Shown in pieces: positions 1 to 8,229 of a stretch of DNA of 64,000 bases. The notes beneath the pieces are model-generated. The model searched no databases. It was not told the DNA's origin and worked only from the letters and a program-made list of their open reading frames with translations. Position numbers and translations under genes: made by a program. Source of the DNA: Pseudomonas fluorescens (lineage in GTDB: Bacteria; Pseudomonadota; Gammaproteobacteria; Pseudomonadales; Pseudomonadaceae). Positions within the stretch are counted from its first letter, which is position 1; every line of letters begins with the position of its first letter. The DNA lies in assembly GCF_000730425.1 (NCBI RefSeq), contig NZ_CP008896.1, forward strand, positions 3,720,001 through 3,784,000, in the 5' to 3' direction.

Positions 1-713
1 CCTTGCTCCAGGTCGAGCACCGCGCTTTCCAGCACTTGGGGCAGGACGTCGCCACGGCGCACCACCAGCAACGCCTCCTTGATGCTCAGCGCCTTGATCA
101 CGCATTGCTGGGTGCCGCTGGACAGGCGCAACTGGCCCTGACCACGACCGCTGGCGGCCGAAGGGGCGGCGACAGGCTGCGCGGGCGAGCTGTTGAGCAA
201 GCCTTTGCTCGGCGCAGCCACCGGCGCCGGCTTGACCGCTTCGGGCTTGCCGCCGGTCAAGGCGCTGAGGGAATCGTTGCCAAAGGCCGAGTTCATCTTG
301 GTCGGTGCGCTGGCCAGCAGGGCATCAAGGCGACCGATCTTGTTCAATGCCTGCTTGACCTTGTTCAGCAACTGCTCGTTGGTGAACGGCTTGCTGACGT
401 AGCCGGAGACTCCGGCCTGAATGGCCTGGACCACGTTTTCCTTGTCGCCGCGGCTGGTGACCATGACAAACGGCATGGCCCTGAGTTGCGGCTGCTCACG
501 GCACCAGGTCAGCAGTTCCAGGCCGGACATTTCCGGCATTTCCCAGTCGCACAACACCATGTCGAAGGTTTCGCGCATCAGGATGGCCTGGGCCTTTTTG
601 CCGTTTACCGCATCTTCAATCTTGATGCCGGGAAAGTAGTTGCGCAGGCACTTCTTCACCAGGTCGCGAATAAACGAGGCGTCATCCACCACCAACACAC
701 TGACTTTACTCAT
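1..713 (-). CDS. Response regulator, CheY-like receiver plus C-terminal domain (partial)
   Basis: Reads from an ATG at 713 and leaves the window at base 1, so its C-terminus is missing. The N-terminal ~120 residues are a receiver domain: acidic pair VDD near residue 10, phospho-acceptor Asp in VLCDWEMPEM, and the conserved Lys in SKPF. A Pro/Ala-rich linker follows, then the start of a domain containing QLRLSSG, which could be a PilZ-like fold but is cut off. It lies downstream of phoU in the same direction, as in P. aeruginosa PA5364-PA5365, with a terminator hairpin between them, so it is probably transcribed separately. Output unknown; a chemotaxis-type or c-di-GMP-responsive role is inference. 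Confidence 0.85.
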   Translation of the reverse strand, partial: MSKVSVLVVDDASFIRDLVKKCLRNYFPGIKIEDAVNGKKAQAILMRETFDMVLCDWEMPEMSGLELLTWCREQPQLRAMPFVMVTSRGDKENVVQAIQAGVSGYVSKPFTNEQLLNKVKQALNKIGRLDALLASAPTKMNSAFGNDSLSALTGGKPEAVKPAPVAAPSKGLLNSSPAQPVAAPSAASGRGQGQLRLSSGTQQCVIKALSIKEALLVVRRGDVLPQVLESAVLDLEQ

Positions 714-840
714 CGACCCTTCATCCTCTCAAAACCTCGGCAAGCAAAACGCTTAACTGATGGCATCTTGCCAAAAACTCGTCAGTCACGCCGGGACTTT
801 ATGCCTGCCCGCAGCGCAAAACTCATACGCCACAAACAAA

Positions 841-865
841 AACGCCCGACCAGAGGCCGGGCGTT
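841..865 (-). terminator. Intrinsic terminator after phoU
   Basis: Eight-base stem AACGCCCG / CGGGCGTT (841-848 and 858-865). On the minus strand the right arm runs into GTTTTTGTTTG, a good U tract. It closes the pst-phoU transcript. Confidence 0.8.
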
Positions 866-881
866 TATTTCTCGGGCAATC

Positions 882-1643
882 TTACTTATCGTCAGATTCG
901 TCCGGAACATTAGGGATTTGATCGGCCGTGCCTTCAACTTCGGCTTTCATGCGCTTGAGGCCCATGTGCCGCACGTCGGTGCCGCGCACCAGGTAAATGA
1001 CCAGTTCCGAGATGTTGCGTGCGTGATCGCCGATCCGCTCCAGGGAGCGCAACACCCAGATGATGCTCAACACCCGCGAGATGGAGCGCGGGTCTTCCAT
1101 CATGTAGGTCGCCAGCTCGCGCAGGGCGGTCTTGTACTCGCGGTCGATGATCTTGTCGTACTGGGCCACCGACAACGCCAGGTCGGCGTCGAAACGGGCA
1201 AAAGCATCCAGTGCGTCGCGGACCATGTTGCGCACCTGGTCGCCGATGTGGCGCACTTCCACGTAGCCACGCGGCGCTTCGCCCTCTTCGCACAACTGGA
1301 TGGCGCGACGGGCGATCTTGGTGGCTTCGTCGCCGATACGCTCAAGATCGATCACCGACTTGGAAATGCTGATGATCAACCGCAGGTCGGACGCCGCCGG
1401 CTGGCGGCGGGCGAGGATGCGCAGGCATTCTTCGTCGATATTGCGTTCCATCTGGTTGATCTGGTCGTCGATCTCACGCACTTGCTGGGCAAGGCCCGAG
1501 TCAGCCTCGATCAGTGCGGTCACCGCGTCGTTGACTTGCTTCTCCACCAGACCGCCCATGGCCAGGAGGTGGCTGCGCACTTCCTCAAGCTCGGCGTTGA
1601 ACTGCGCGGAGATGTGGTGGGTAAGGCCTTCTTTGCTAATCAT
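882..1643 (-). CDS. phoU: Phosphate signalling protein PhoU
   Basis: PhoU is a cytoplasmic peripheral protein that links the PstSCAB transporter to the PhoR/PhoB two-component system and keeps the Pho regulon off when phosphate is plentiful. The 253-residue product has the two tandem three-helix PhoU repeats, with metal-binding E/D-rich helices seen as ERIGDEATKIARR in repeat 1 and LERIGDHARNISELV in repeat 2. Length is typical for the pseudomonad family. ATG at 1643. It follows pstB by about 70 bp and ends just before an intrinsic terminator, so it is the last gene of the pst operon. Confidence 0.96.
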   Translation of the reverse strand: MISKEGLTHHISAQFNAELEEVRSHLLAMGGLVEKQVNDAVTALIEADSGLAQQVREIDDQINQMERNIDEECLRILARRQPAASDLRLIISISKSVIDLERIGDEATKIARRAIQLCEEGEAPRGYVEVRHIGDQVRNMVRDALDAFARFDADLALSVAQYDKIIDREYKTALRELATYMMEDPRSISRVLSIIWVLRSLERIGDHARNISELVIYLVRGTDVRHMGLKRMKAEVEGTADQIPNVPDESDDK

Positions 1644-1714
1644 GTTGGCGTCCTTGGAGCGTCCGGTAAGGTGCGGAGAACCGCAGCGTTCAGTGCAATC
1701 AGAACCACGGCGTC

Positions 1715-2548
1715 CTAGCCGTAGCGACCGGTGATGTAGTCTTCGGTCTGTTTCTTCGCCGGATTGGTGAACAGGGTATCGGTATCACCAAACTCCACCA
1801 GTTTGCCCATGTACATGAACGCGGTGTAGTCGGAAACCCGTGCCGCCTGTTGCATGTTGTGGGTCACGATGACGATGGTGAACTTGGACTTGAGCTCGTA
1901 GATCAGCTCTTCGACTTTCAGCGTCGAGATCGGATCGAGTGCCGAGCAGGGTTCGTCGAGCAGCAGCACTTCCGGCTCCACGGCGATGGTACGGGCAATC
2001 ACCAGACGCTGCTGCTGGCCACCGGACAGGCCGAGTGCCGATTCGTGCAGGCGGTCCTTGACCTCGTCCCACAACGCCGCGCCTTTGAGGGCCCACTCGA
2101 CCGCTTCGTCGAGGATGCGCTTCTTGTTGATGCCCTGGATGCGCAGGCCATAGACCACGTTTTCGTAGATGGTCTTGGGGAACGGGTTGGGCTTCTGGAA
2201 CACCATGCCCACCCGGCGACGCAGCTCAGCCACGTCTTCGCCCTTGCGGTAGATATTGCTGCCGTAGAGATTGATCGCGCCTTCCACACGGCAACCGTCC
2301 ACCAGGTCATTCATGCGGTTGAAGGTGCGCAGCAGCGTAGATTTGCCGCAACCCGACGGGCCGATGAAGGCAGTCACGCGCTGCTTGGGGATGTTCATGC
2401 TGACGTCGAACAGCGCCTGCTTCTCACCGTAGTACAGGCTCAGGCCCGGGACTTCGATGGCCACGGTTTCTTCGGCCAGGCTCAGGCTCTGCTTGTCGCG
2501 ACCCAGGGCTGACATGTTGATGCCGTGGGAATGGGTTTCATGTTGCAT
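1715..2548 (-). CDS. pstB: Phosphate ABC transporter ATP-binding protein PstB
   Basis: The cytoplasmic ATPase that energises high-affinity phosphate import through PstC/PstA. The 277 residues contain Walker A GPSGCGKS (63-70), Q-loop FQKPNPFP (~117), signature LSGGQ (174-178), Walker B LLLDEP (195-200) and the switch His in VTHN. The N-terminus carries about 30 residues more than the E. coli protein, common in Pseudomonas. The ATG at 2548 is preceded by AGGGAG. A REP pair sits between it and pstA, which may modulate downstream expression. Confidence 0.97.
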   Translation of the reverse strand: MQHETHSHGINMSALGRDKQSLSLAEETVAIEVPGLSLYYGEKQALFDVSMNIPKQRVTAFIGPSGCGKSTLLRTFNRMNDLVDGCRVEGAINLYGSNIYRKGEDVAELRRRVGMVFQKPNPFPKTIYENVVYGLRIQGINKKRILDEAVEWALKGAALWDEVKDRLHESALGLSGGQQQRLVIARTIAVEPEVLLLDEPCSALDPISTLKVEELIYELKSKFTIVIVTHNMQQAARVSDYTAFMYMGKLVEFGDTDTLFTNPAKKQTEDYITGRYG

Positions 2549-2642
2549 GGGATGCTCCCTGTGCTACCAATTCGTTTCGTTGAACCGAGGCTTCATAGTG
2601 GGCCTTGCGGTTTACCTCAAATCTGTTTCCAACCCGGTTCCC

Positions 2643-2731
2643 TGTGGGAGCGGGCTTGCTCGCGAAAGCGTCAGGTCAGCCGACCTATCCACTACCGATA
2701 CACCGCATTCGCGATCAAGCCCGCTCCCACA
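2643..2731. repeat. REP pair, inverted (TGTGGGAGCGGGC class)
   Basis: Two inverted copies of a REP unit: TGTGGGAGCGGGCTTGCTCG at 2643 and its reverse complement ending CCCGCTCCCACA at 2731, about 45 bp apart. It sits inside the pst operon between pstA and pstB and could fold in the transcript, affecting mRNA stability. Confidence 0.85.
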
Positions 2732-2752
2732 TTGGGTCCGCGTTCAATTCAA

Positions 2753-4423
2753 TCAGCTATCCAGCGCCTTGTACTTCTCGCGCAGGTGGTTACGAATCCA
2801 TACCGCCGACAGGTTCAGCGCGGCGATCACCAGCACCAGCAGGAACGCCGTGGCGTACACCAGCGGGCGGGCCGCTTCGACGTTGGGGCTCTGGAAGCCG
2901 ACATCGTAGATATGGAAGCCCAGGTGCATGATCTTCTGGTCCAGGTGCAGGTACGGGTAGTTGCCGTCCACCGGCAGCGACGGTGCCAGCTTCACCACAC
3001 CCACCAGCATCAGCGGCGCCACCTCACCCGCGGCGCGGGCCACGGCGAGGATCATGCCGGTCATCATCGCCGGGCTGGCCATGGGCAGGACGATTTTCCA
3101 CAGCGTTTCCGCCTTGGTCGCGCCCAGTGCCAGGGAGCCTTCACGCACCGTGCGTGGAATCCGCGCCAGGCCTTCTTCGGTGGCCACGATCACCACCGGC
3201 ACAGCCAGCAGCGCCAGGGTCAGCGAGGCCCACAACAGGCCCGGTGTACCGAAGGTCGGCGCCGGCAGGGCTTCAGGGAAGAACAGACGGTCCACCGAAC
3301 CACCCAGCACGTAGACGAAGAAGCCCAGGCCGAACACGCCGTAGACAATCGCCGGTACGCCCGCCAGGTTGTTCACCGCGATACGGATGACACGGGTCAA
3401 GGTGTTCTGCTTGGCGTATTCACGCAGGTAGACCGCCGCCAGTACGCCGAACGGGGTCACGATCATCGCCATGATCAGGGTCATCATCACGGTGCCGAAG
3501 ATCGCCGGGAAGATCCCGCCCTCGGTGTTGGCTTCCCGTGGGTCATCGCTGAGGAATTCCCAGACCTTGCTGACATAGAAACCCATCTTGGTCAGGGTGC
3601 CCATGGCGTTCGGCTGGTAGGCGTGCACCACATGGCCAATGTTGATTTCCAGCTCTTTGCCGTTGGCATCGCGGGCAGTGAGGCTGTCGCGGTTGAACTG
3701 GGCGTGCAGGTCCGTCAGGCGTGCCTCGACAGCCTGGTAACGCGCATTCAGTTCAGCACGCTCGGCATCCATATCAGCCTGGGCGGTGGCGTCGAGCTTG
3801 CCACTGAGCTCCAGCTTGCGACCGTGCAGGCGGATACGTTCAAGGCCCGCGTTGATCGCGCCGATATCGCTCTTCTCAAGGGTCTTGAGATCGGCGGCCA
3901 GCTTGTTCACTCGCTCAACCCGCGCCTGCAGCTCTGGCCATGCAGCCTCGCCTTCGGCGACGACCTTGCCATCCTGCTTGACGTTGACCAGGGTGCCGTA
4001 GAAGTTGCCCCACTCACGGCGCTCGATGGCCATCAACTCGGCAGGCGTGGTCTGGTTGGTCAGCCACTCGCCGACGATCCAGGTGAAGTCATTGCCGTTC
4101 AAGTCACGGTTGCCGACCTTGATCAGCTCACGGGTCATGAACTCCGGACCTTCGTCCGGCACGGGCAAGCCCGCGCTTTTCAGGCGCTCACGTGGCACTT
4201 GTTCTTTCTGTACCACTTCGCCGATGACGATGTGGTTGGCCTGGCCCGGCACGTTGTAGTTGGCCTGGATCAGGTCGGCCGGCCAGAAGTGACCCAGGCC
4301 GCGCACGGCAATCACAGCCAGCAAACCAATGGTCATGATGACCGCGATGGCCACCGCGCCACCGCTGATCCAGACGCCTGGGGCGCCGCTCTTGAACCAT
4401 CCATTCAGGGAGTTCTGTTTCAC
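2753..4423 (-). CDS. pstA: Phosphate ABC transporter permease PstA (long form)
   Basis: Inner-membrane permease of the Pst system, partner of PstC. The C-terminal ~270 residues are a standard permease domain with the EAA-type loop (EGSLALGATKAETLWKIVLP). It is much longer (556 residues) than the E. coli protein of about 300. After the first membrane segment (~residues 20-42) there is an extra largely periplasmic, helix-rich region of roughly 200 residues rich in charged Leu/Glu stretches. Start is GTG at 4423, 15 bp after the pstC stop, so the two are co-transcribed and probably translationally coupled. Long PstA/PstC forms occur across Pseudomonas; the function of the extra domain is not evident. 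Confidence 0.95.
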   Translation of the reverse strand: MKQNSLNGWFKSGAPGVWISGGAVAIAVIMTIGLLAVIAVRGLGHFWPADLIQANYNVPGQANHIVIGEVVQKEQVPRERLKSAGLPVPDEGPEFMTRELIKVGNRDLNGNDFTWIVGEWLTNQTTPAELMAIERREWGNFYGTLVNVKQDGKVVAEGEAAWPELQARVERVNKLAADLKTLEKSDIGAINAGLERIRLHGRKLELSGKLDATAQADMDAERAELNARYQAVEARLTDLHAQFNRDSLTARDANGKELEINIGHVVHAYQPNAMGTLTKMGFYVSKVWEFLSDDPREANTEGGIFPAIFGTVMMTLIMAMIVTPFGVLAAVYLREYAKQNTLTRVIRIAVNNLAGVPAIVYGVFGLGFFVYVLGGSVDRLFFPEALPAPTFGTPGLLWASLTLALLAVPVVIVATEEGLARIPRTVREGSLALGATKAETLWKIVLPMASPAMMTGMILAVARAAGEVAPLMLVGVVKLAPSLPVDGNYPYLHLDQKIMHLGFHIYDVGFQSPNVEAARPLVYATAFLLVLVIAALNLSAVWIRNHLREKYKALDS

Positions 4424-4438
4424 AGACTTCTACCTTTC

Positions 4439-6724
4439 TTAAAGCGACGAGTATTTCTTGCGCAGACGCTGACGGATCAGCTCGGCGAGGGTGTTCATGA
4501 TGAAGGTGAACAGCAGCAGCACCAGCGCCGAGAGGAACAGCACACGGTAGTGACTGCCGCCCACTTCCGACTCGGGCATTTCCACCGCGACGTTGGCGGC
4601 GAGCGTTCGCAGGCCTTCGAACAGGTTCATCTCCATCACCGGGGTGTTACCCGTGGCCATCAGCACGATCATGGTTTCACCCACCGCGCGGCCCATGCCG
4701 ATCATCAGCGCCGAGAAAATCCCCGGGCTGGCGGTGAGCAGCACCACGCGAGTCATTGTCTGCCACGGCGTGGCGCCCAGGGCCAGGGAGCCCAGGGTCA
4801 GGCCACGGGGCACGCTGAACACGGCGTCTTCGGCAATGGAGTAGATGTTCGGGATCACCGCAAAACCCATGGCCAGGCCGACCACCAGGGCGTTGCGCTG
4901 GTCGTAGGTGATGCCAAGGTCATGGGAGATCCACATGCGCATGTCGCCACCAAAGAACCAGGTTTCCAGGTACGGGCTCATGTACAACGAGAGCCAGCCC
5001 ACCAACAGGATCACCGGGATCAGGATCGCGCTTTCCCAGCCGTCCGGGACCCGCAGGCGGATCGACTCAGGCAGGCGGCTGAAGATGAAACCGGCCAGCA
5101 GGATACCGATCGGCAACAGCATCAGCAGGCTGAAAATCCCCGGCAAGTGCCCTTCGACATACGGCGCCAGGAACAGGCCGGCGAAGAAGCCGAGGATCAC
5201 CGTGGGCATCGCCTCCATCAACTCGATCACCGGCTTGACCTTGCGGCGCAGGCTCGGGGCCATGAAGTAGGCGGTGTAGATCGCCGCAGCGATGGCCAGC
5301 GGTGCAGCCAGCAGCATGGCGTAGAACGCGGCCTTGAGCGTACCGAAGGTCAGGGGTGCCAGGCTCATCTTGGGTTCGAAGTCGCTGTTGGCGGCGGTCG
5401 ATTGCCAGACGTATTTAGGCTCGTCGTAGTTTTCGTACCAGACCTTGCTCCACAACGCGCTCCAGGACACTTCCGGGTGCGGGTTGTCGAGGGCCAATGG
5501 CTGCAACTTGCCGCCGGCCTCGACGATCACGCGGTTGGCCCGTGGCGACATGCCGAAGATGCCCTGGCCTTCGACCACCTGGTCAACCAGCAGGGTACGG
5601 TGCGCGGTGCTGTGGAACACACCGAACTTACCGGAGGCATCCAGGGCGGTGAAACCTTTGCGGCGCTCTTCGGCGGTGATTTCAACGATAGGCGTGGTGC
5701 CCATCTGGAAGGTACGGATCTGCTTGAGGAGTTGCTCGCCATCCGGGTCGCGGGCCATGAACCACTGGGCCAGGCCGCCCTTGGAGTCGCCGACAATCAG
5801 CGAAATACCACCCACCAACTGGGTGCTGGCGGTGATTTCGGCGTTGCCATCTTCCAATAATTTGTATCGACCGTTGAGGCTGTTGTCCCGCAGGCTGAAC
5901 ACATCGGCCAGGGCGCGGCCGTTGATCACGTACAGCCATTGCTGGCGCGGATCGACGAAGATCGCTTTCACAGGCTCAGTCATTTGCGGCAGCTCGATGC
6001 GTTTCTGCTCGCTGACCACTTCGCCGGTCATCATGTTTTCTTCACGGCTCACCGACAACACGTTCAGGTGCGAACCGGCGGAACCGGCAACGATCAGCGA
6101 GCTGTCAGTGGCGTTGAGGGCGACATGTTCCAGCGGGCGACCGGCTTCGTCGAGCACCATCGGCGCTTCGCCGTAGGGGTATTCGATCTCGGGCGAGATA
6201 GTCTTTTTGCCGTCCGGGTAGCTCACTTTATAAGAGTGGCGGAACACCAGGGACTGGCCGTTGGACAGGCCGAGGATCACCAGCGGGCTGCCCGGCTGGT
6301 CTTCACCGATGGACACCACACTGGCACCGGCCGGCAGGGCCAGGTCGACACGCTTGAGTTCAGCGCCGGTATCAACCGTGAAGAACAATGCCTGGCCCTT
6401 GTCGGAAACCCGCATGGCGACCTGGTTCTGCTCTTCCAGTGAGATCAGCAACGGCTTGCCGGCATCCTGCATCCAGGCCGGGCTCAGGGCCTCGTTCTTG
6501 GTCAGGCTGGCCCCCTGGAACAGTGGCGCGACCACGTAGGCCAGGAAGAAGAAAATCAGCGTGATGGCGCCGAGAACGGCAAGGCCGCCGACCAGTACGT
6601 ACCAACGGGTCAGGCGGTCCTTGAGCGCGCGGATGCGGCGCTTGCGTTGCAGCTCAGGCGTATTGAAATCAATACGTTTGGGAGGAGAAGTCGTCGTCAT
6701 GGTGGAATTGGCCAGATCATTCAT
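4439..6724 (-). CDS. pstC: Phosphate ABC transporter permease PstC (long form)
   Basis: Inner-membrane permease of the Pst complex. The C-terminal ~300 residues hold the permease domain (EAA loop around SVPRGLTLGSLALGATPWQT). Between the first membrane helix (~40-65) and the permease lies a large periplasmic region of about 340 residues with repeated short beta motifs (SLIVAGSAGSHLNVLS, QQWLYVINGRALADVF), propeller-like by eye. E. coli PstC lacks it. Start is uncertain: GTG 6730, ATG 6724 or ATG 6700 are in frame. A Pho-box promoter predicts transcription beginning near 6724, arguing against GTG 6730 for that transcript. I list ATG 6724. Confidence 0.93.
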   Translation of the reverse strand: MNDLANSTMTTTSPPKRIDFNTPELQRKRRIRALKDRLTRWYVLVGGLAVLGAITLIFFFLAYVVAPLFQGASLTKNEALSPAWMQDAGKPLLISLEEQNQVAMRVSDKGQALFFTVDTGAELKRVDLALPAGASVVSIGEDQPGSPLVILGLSNGQSLVFRHSYKVSYPDGKKTISPEIEYPYGEAPMVLDEAGRPLEHVALNATDSSLIVAGSAGSHLNVLSVSREENMMTGEVVSEQKRIELPQMTEPVKAIFVDPRQQWLYVINGRALADVFSLRDNSLNGRYKLLEDGNAEITASTQLVGGISLIVGDSKGGLAQWFMARDPDGEQLLKQIRTFQMGTTPIVEITAEERRKGFTALDASGKFGVFHSTAHRTLLVDQVVEGQGIFGMSPRANRVIVEAGGKLQPLALDNPHPEVSWSALWSKVWYENYDEPKYVWQSTAANSDFEPKMSLAPLTFGTLKAAFYAMLLAAPLAIAAAIYTAYFMAPSLRRKVKPVIELMEAMPTVILGFFAGLFLAPYVEGHLPGIFSLLMLLPIGILLAGFIFSRLPESIRLRVPDGWESAILIPVILLVGWLSLYMSPYLETWFFGGDMRMWISHDLGITYDQRNALVVGLAMGFAVIPNIYSIAEDAVFSVPRGLTLGSLALGATPWQTMTRVVLLTASPGIFSALMIGMGRAVGETMIVLMATGNTPVMEMNLFEGLRTLAANVAVEMPESEVGGSHYRVLFLSALVLLLFTFIMNTLAELIRQRLRKKYSSL

Positions 6725-6730
6725 GCGCAC

Positions 6731-6764
6731 ACCCTAGCGATCCTGTATGACAGAAAGATGACAA
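6731..6764 (-). promoter_or_regulatory. Pho box and promoter of pstC
   Basis: On the minus strand TTGTCATCTTTCTGTCAT (6764-6747) is two PhoB half-sites 7+4+7 with one mismatch to CTGTCAT in total. Exactly 10 bases further is TAGGGT (6736-6731), the place of a -10 element in PhoB-dependent promoters. This gives pstCAB-phoU its own PhoB promoter, separate from pstS. Confidence 0.85.
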
Positions 6765-6839
6765 TGCAGTGACGCAAGAAATCCGCCGCGTAGCAGGGCT
6801 GGCAGCGGACCGAAAAATTAGGGGTGTAGGCAGGCTTGT

Positions 6840-6926
6840 TGTGGGAGTGGGCTTGCCCGCGATGGCATCAACACGATTTCAATTTCAAACCGCGTCGCCA
6901 GCATCGCGGGCAAGCCCGCTCCCACA
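6840..6926. repeat. REP pair, inverted (TGTGGGAG class)
   Basis: TGTGGGAGTGGGCTTGCCCG at 6840 and its inverted partner CGGGCAAGCCCGCTCCCACA ending at 6926. Located in the pstS-pstC gap, just past the pstS stop. Such a structure could stabilise the abundant pstS mRNA. Confidence 0.88.
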
Positions 6927-6959
6927 CAAGAGCATGCGTCTACACCAGGTAGCGCAGGC

Positions 6960-7946
6960 TTACTTGCCTTCTTTCAGACCCAGGTCAGCCAGTGCCTTGG
7001 CGGCAACTTTGGCTGGCAGGGGGATGTAGCCGTCCTTGACTACAACTTCCTGGCCCTGTTTGGACAGAACCAGTTTCACGAACTCGGCTTCCAGTGGGGC
7101 CAGAGGCTTGTTCGGGGCTTTGTTGATGTACACGTAGAGGAAGCGCGACAGCGGGTACTTGCCGTTCAGGGCGTTTTCTTCGGTGTCTTCGACGAACTCG
7201 CCGCCTTCTTTCTTGGCCAGGGCCACGGTTTTCACGCTGGCCGTCTTGTAGCCGATGCCCGAGTAACCAATGCCGTTGAGCGAAGAGCTGATGGACTGCA
7301 CAACCGAAGCCGAGCCTGGCTGTTCGTTGACGTTTGGCTTGAAGTCACCTTTGCACAGGGCTTCTTCCTTGAAGTAGCCGTAGGTGCCGGACACCGAGTT
7401 ACGACCGAACAGTTGCACTGGCTTGTTGGCCAGGTCGCCGGTCACGCCCAGGTCGCCCCAGGTCTTGGCATCCGCCTTGGCGCCGCACAGGCGAGTCGAC
7501 GAGAACACTGCGTCGACCTGAGCCATGGTCAGGTGCTTGATCGGGTTGTCCTTGTGTACGAACACAGCCAGGGCGTCCACGGCCACAGGGATCGCAGTCG
7601 GCTTGTAGCCGTACTTCTGCTCGAAAGCCTGCAGTTCGTTGTCCTTCATCTTGCGGCTCATCGGGCCCAGGTTAGCGGTGCCTTCGGTGAGAGCAGGCGG
7701 CGCGGTGGAGGAACCGGCGGCTTGAATCTGGATGTTGACGTTCGGATATTCTTTTTTGTAGTTCTCGGCCCACAGAGTCATCAGGTTGGCCAGGGTATCG
7801 GAACCGACGCTGGACAAGTTGCCCGATACACCAGTGGTTTTGGTATAAGCCGGAATTGCCGGGTCAACACCAGCGGCCACCGCGTGGGCAGTCGCAACGC
7901 CAGCAGCGACAAAAGTCATTGCCGCCATCAAACGCTTCAGTTTCAT
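6960..7946 (-). CDS. pstS: Phosphate-binding periplasmic protein PstS
   Basis: Periplasmic high-affinity phosphate receptor that delivers substrate to PstCA. The 328-residue product has a signal peptide ([21 protein letters not shown], cleavage after AHAVA or nearby) and the PBP-like motifs [17 protein letters not shown] and [17 protein letters not shown] of the DING-like/PstS group. ATG at 7946 has AGGAG 8 bases upstream. It is first in the pst cluster, preceded by its own Pho box, and separated from pstC by a REP pair and a second Pho promoter. This suits differential expression of the receptor and the membrane components. Confidence 0.96.
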   Translation of the reverse strand: MKLKRLMAAMTFVAAGVATAHAVAAGVDPAIPAYTKTTGVSGNLSSVGSDTLANLMTLWAENYKKEYPNVNIQIQAAGSSTAPPALTEGTANLGPMSRKMKDNELQAFEQKYGYKPTAIPVAVDALAVFVHKDNPIKHLTMAQVDAVFSSTRLCGAKADAKTWGDLGVTGDLANKPVQLFGRNSVSGTYGYFKEEALCKGDFKPNVNEQPGSASVVQSISSSLNGIGYSGIGYKTASVKTVALAKKEGGEFVEDTEENALNGKYPLSRFLYVYINKAPNKPLAPLEAEFVKLVLSKQGQEVVVKDGYIPLPAKVAAKALADLGLKEGK

Positions 7947-8008
7947 GCCTTACTCCTAGCAGATAGGGATAGTTGGATCGGGGCCAAGTATCGGTAGGCC
8001 GTGTGAAC

Positions 8009-8042
8009 ACTCTATGTCGGGAATATGACAATTAGATGAAAG
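8009..8042 (-). promoter_or_regulatory. Pho box and promoter of pstS
   Basis: Minus-strand CTTTCATCTAATTGTCAT (8042-8025) matches the 7+4+7 PhoB box at 12 of 14 half-site positions. Ten bases on is TAGAGT (8014-8009) as -10. Predicted start near 8002 gives a leader of about 55 nt before the pstS ATG. Confidence 0.88.
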
Positions 8043-8140
8043 GCCAGTATCGGAAGACAAAGCCGGCGCGGGGGGAGAAGCGTAGTCAATACGGGGGTGA
8101 AGCAGGGGATCGGGATAATTCAGAAACACTCTGTAATCGT

Positions 8141-8223
8141 TGTAGGAGCCGGCTTGCCGGCGATGGCGCCAGCAAGATCACCTCAAAGCTTGCGGCCTCA
8201 TCGCCGGCAAGCCGGCTCCTACA
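8141..8223. repeat. REP pair, inverted (TGTAGGAGCCGGC class)
   Basis: TGTAGGAGCCGGCTTGCCGG at 8141 with the inverted copy CCGGCAAGCCGGCTCCTACA ending at 8223, directly after the stop of the MFS gene. Confidence 0.9.
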
Positions 8224-8229
8224 GCTGTT

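Noticed and set aside
2525-5860. A 1111-codon open frame on the plus strand
   Set aside because: It runs opposite pstA and pstC, has Arg/His/Gln-rich composition typical of antisense shadows of GC-rich genes, and shows no domain.
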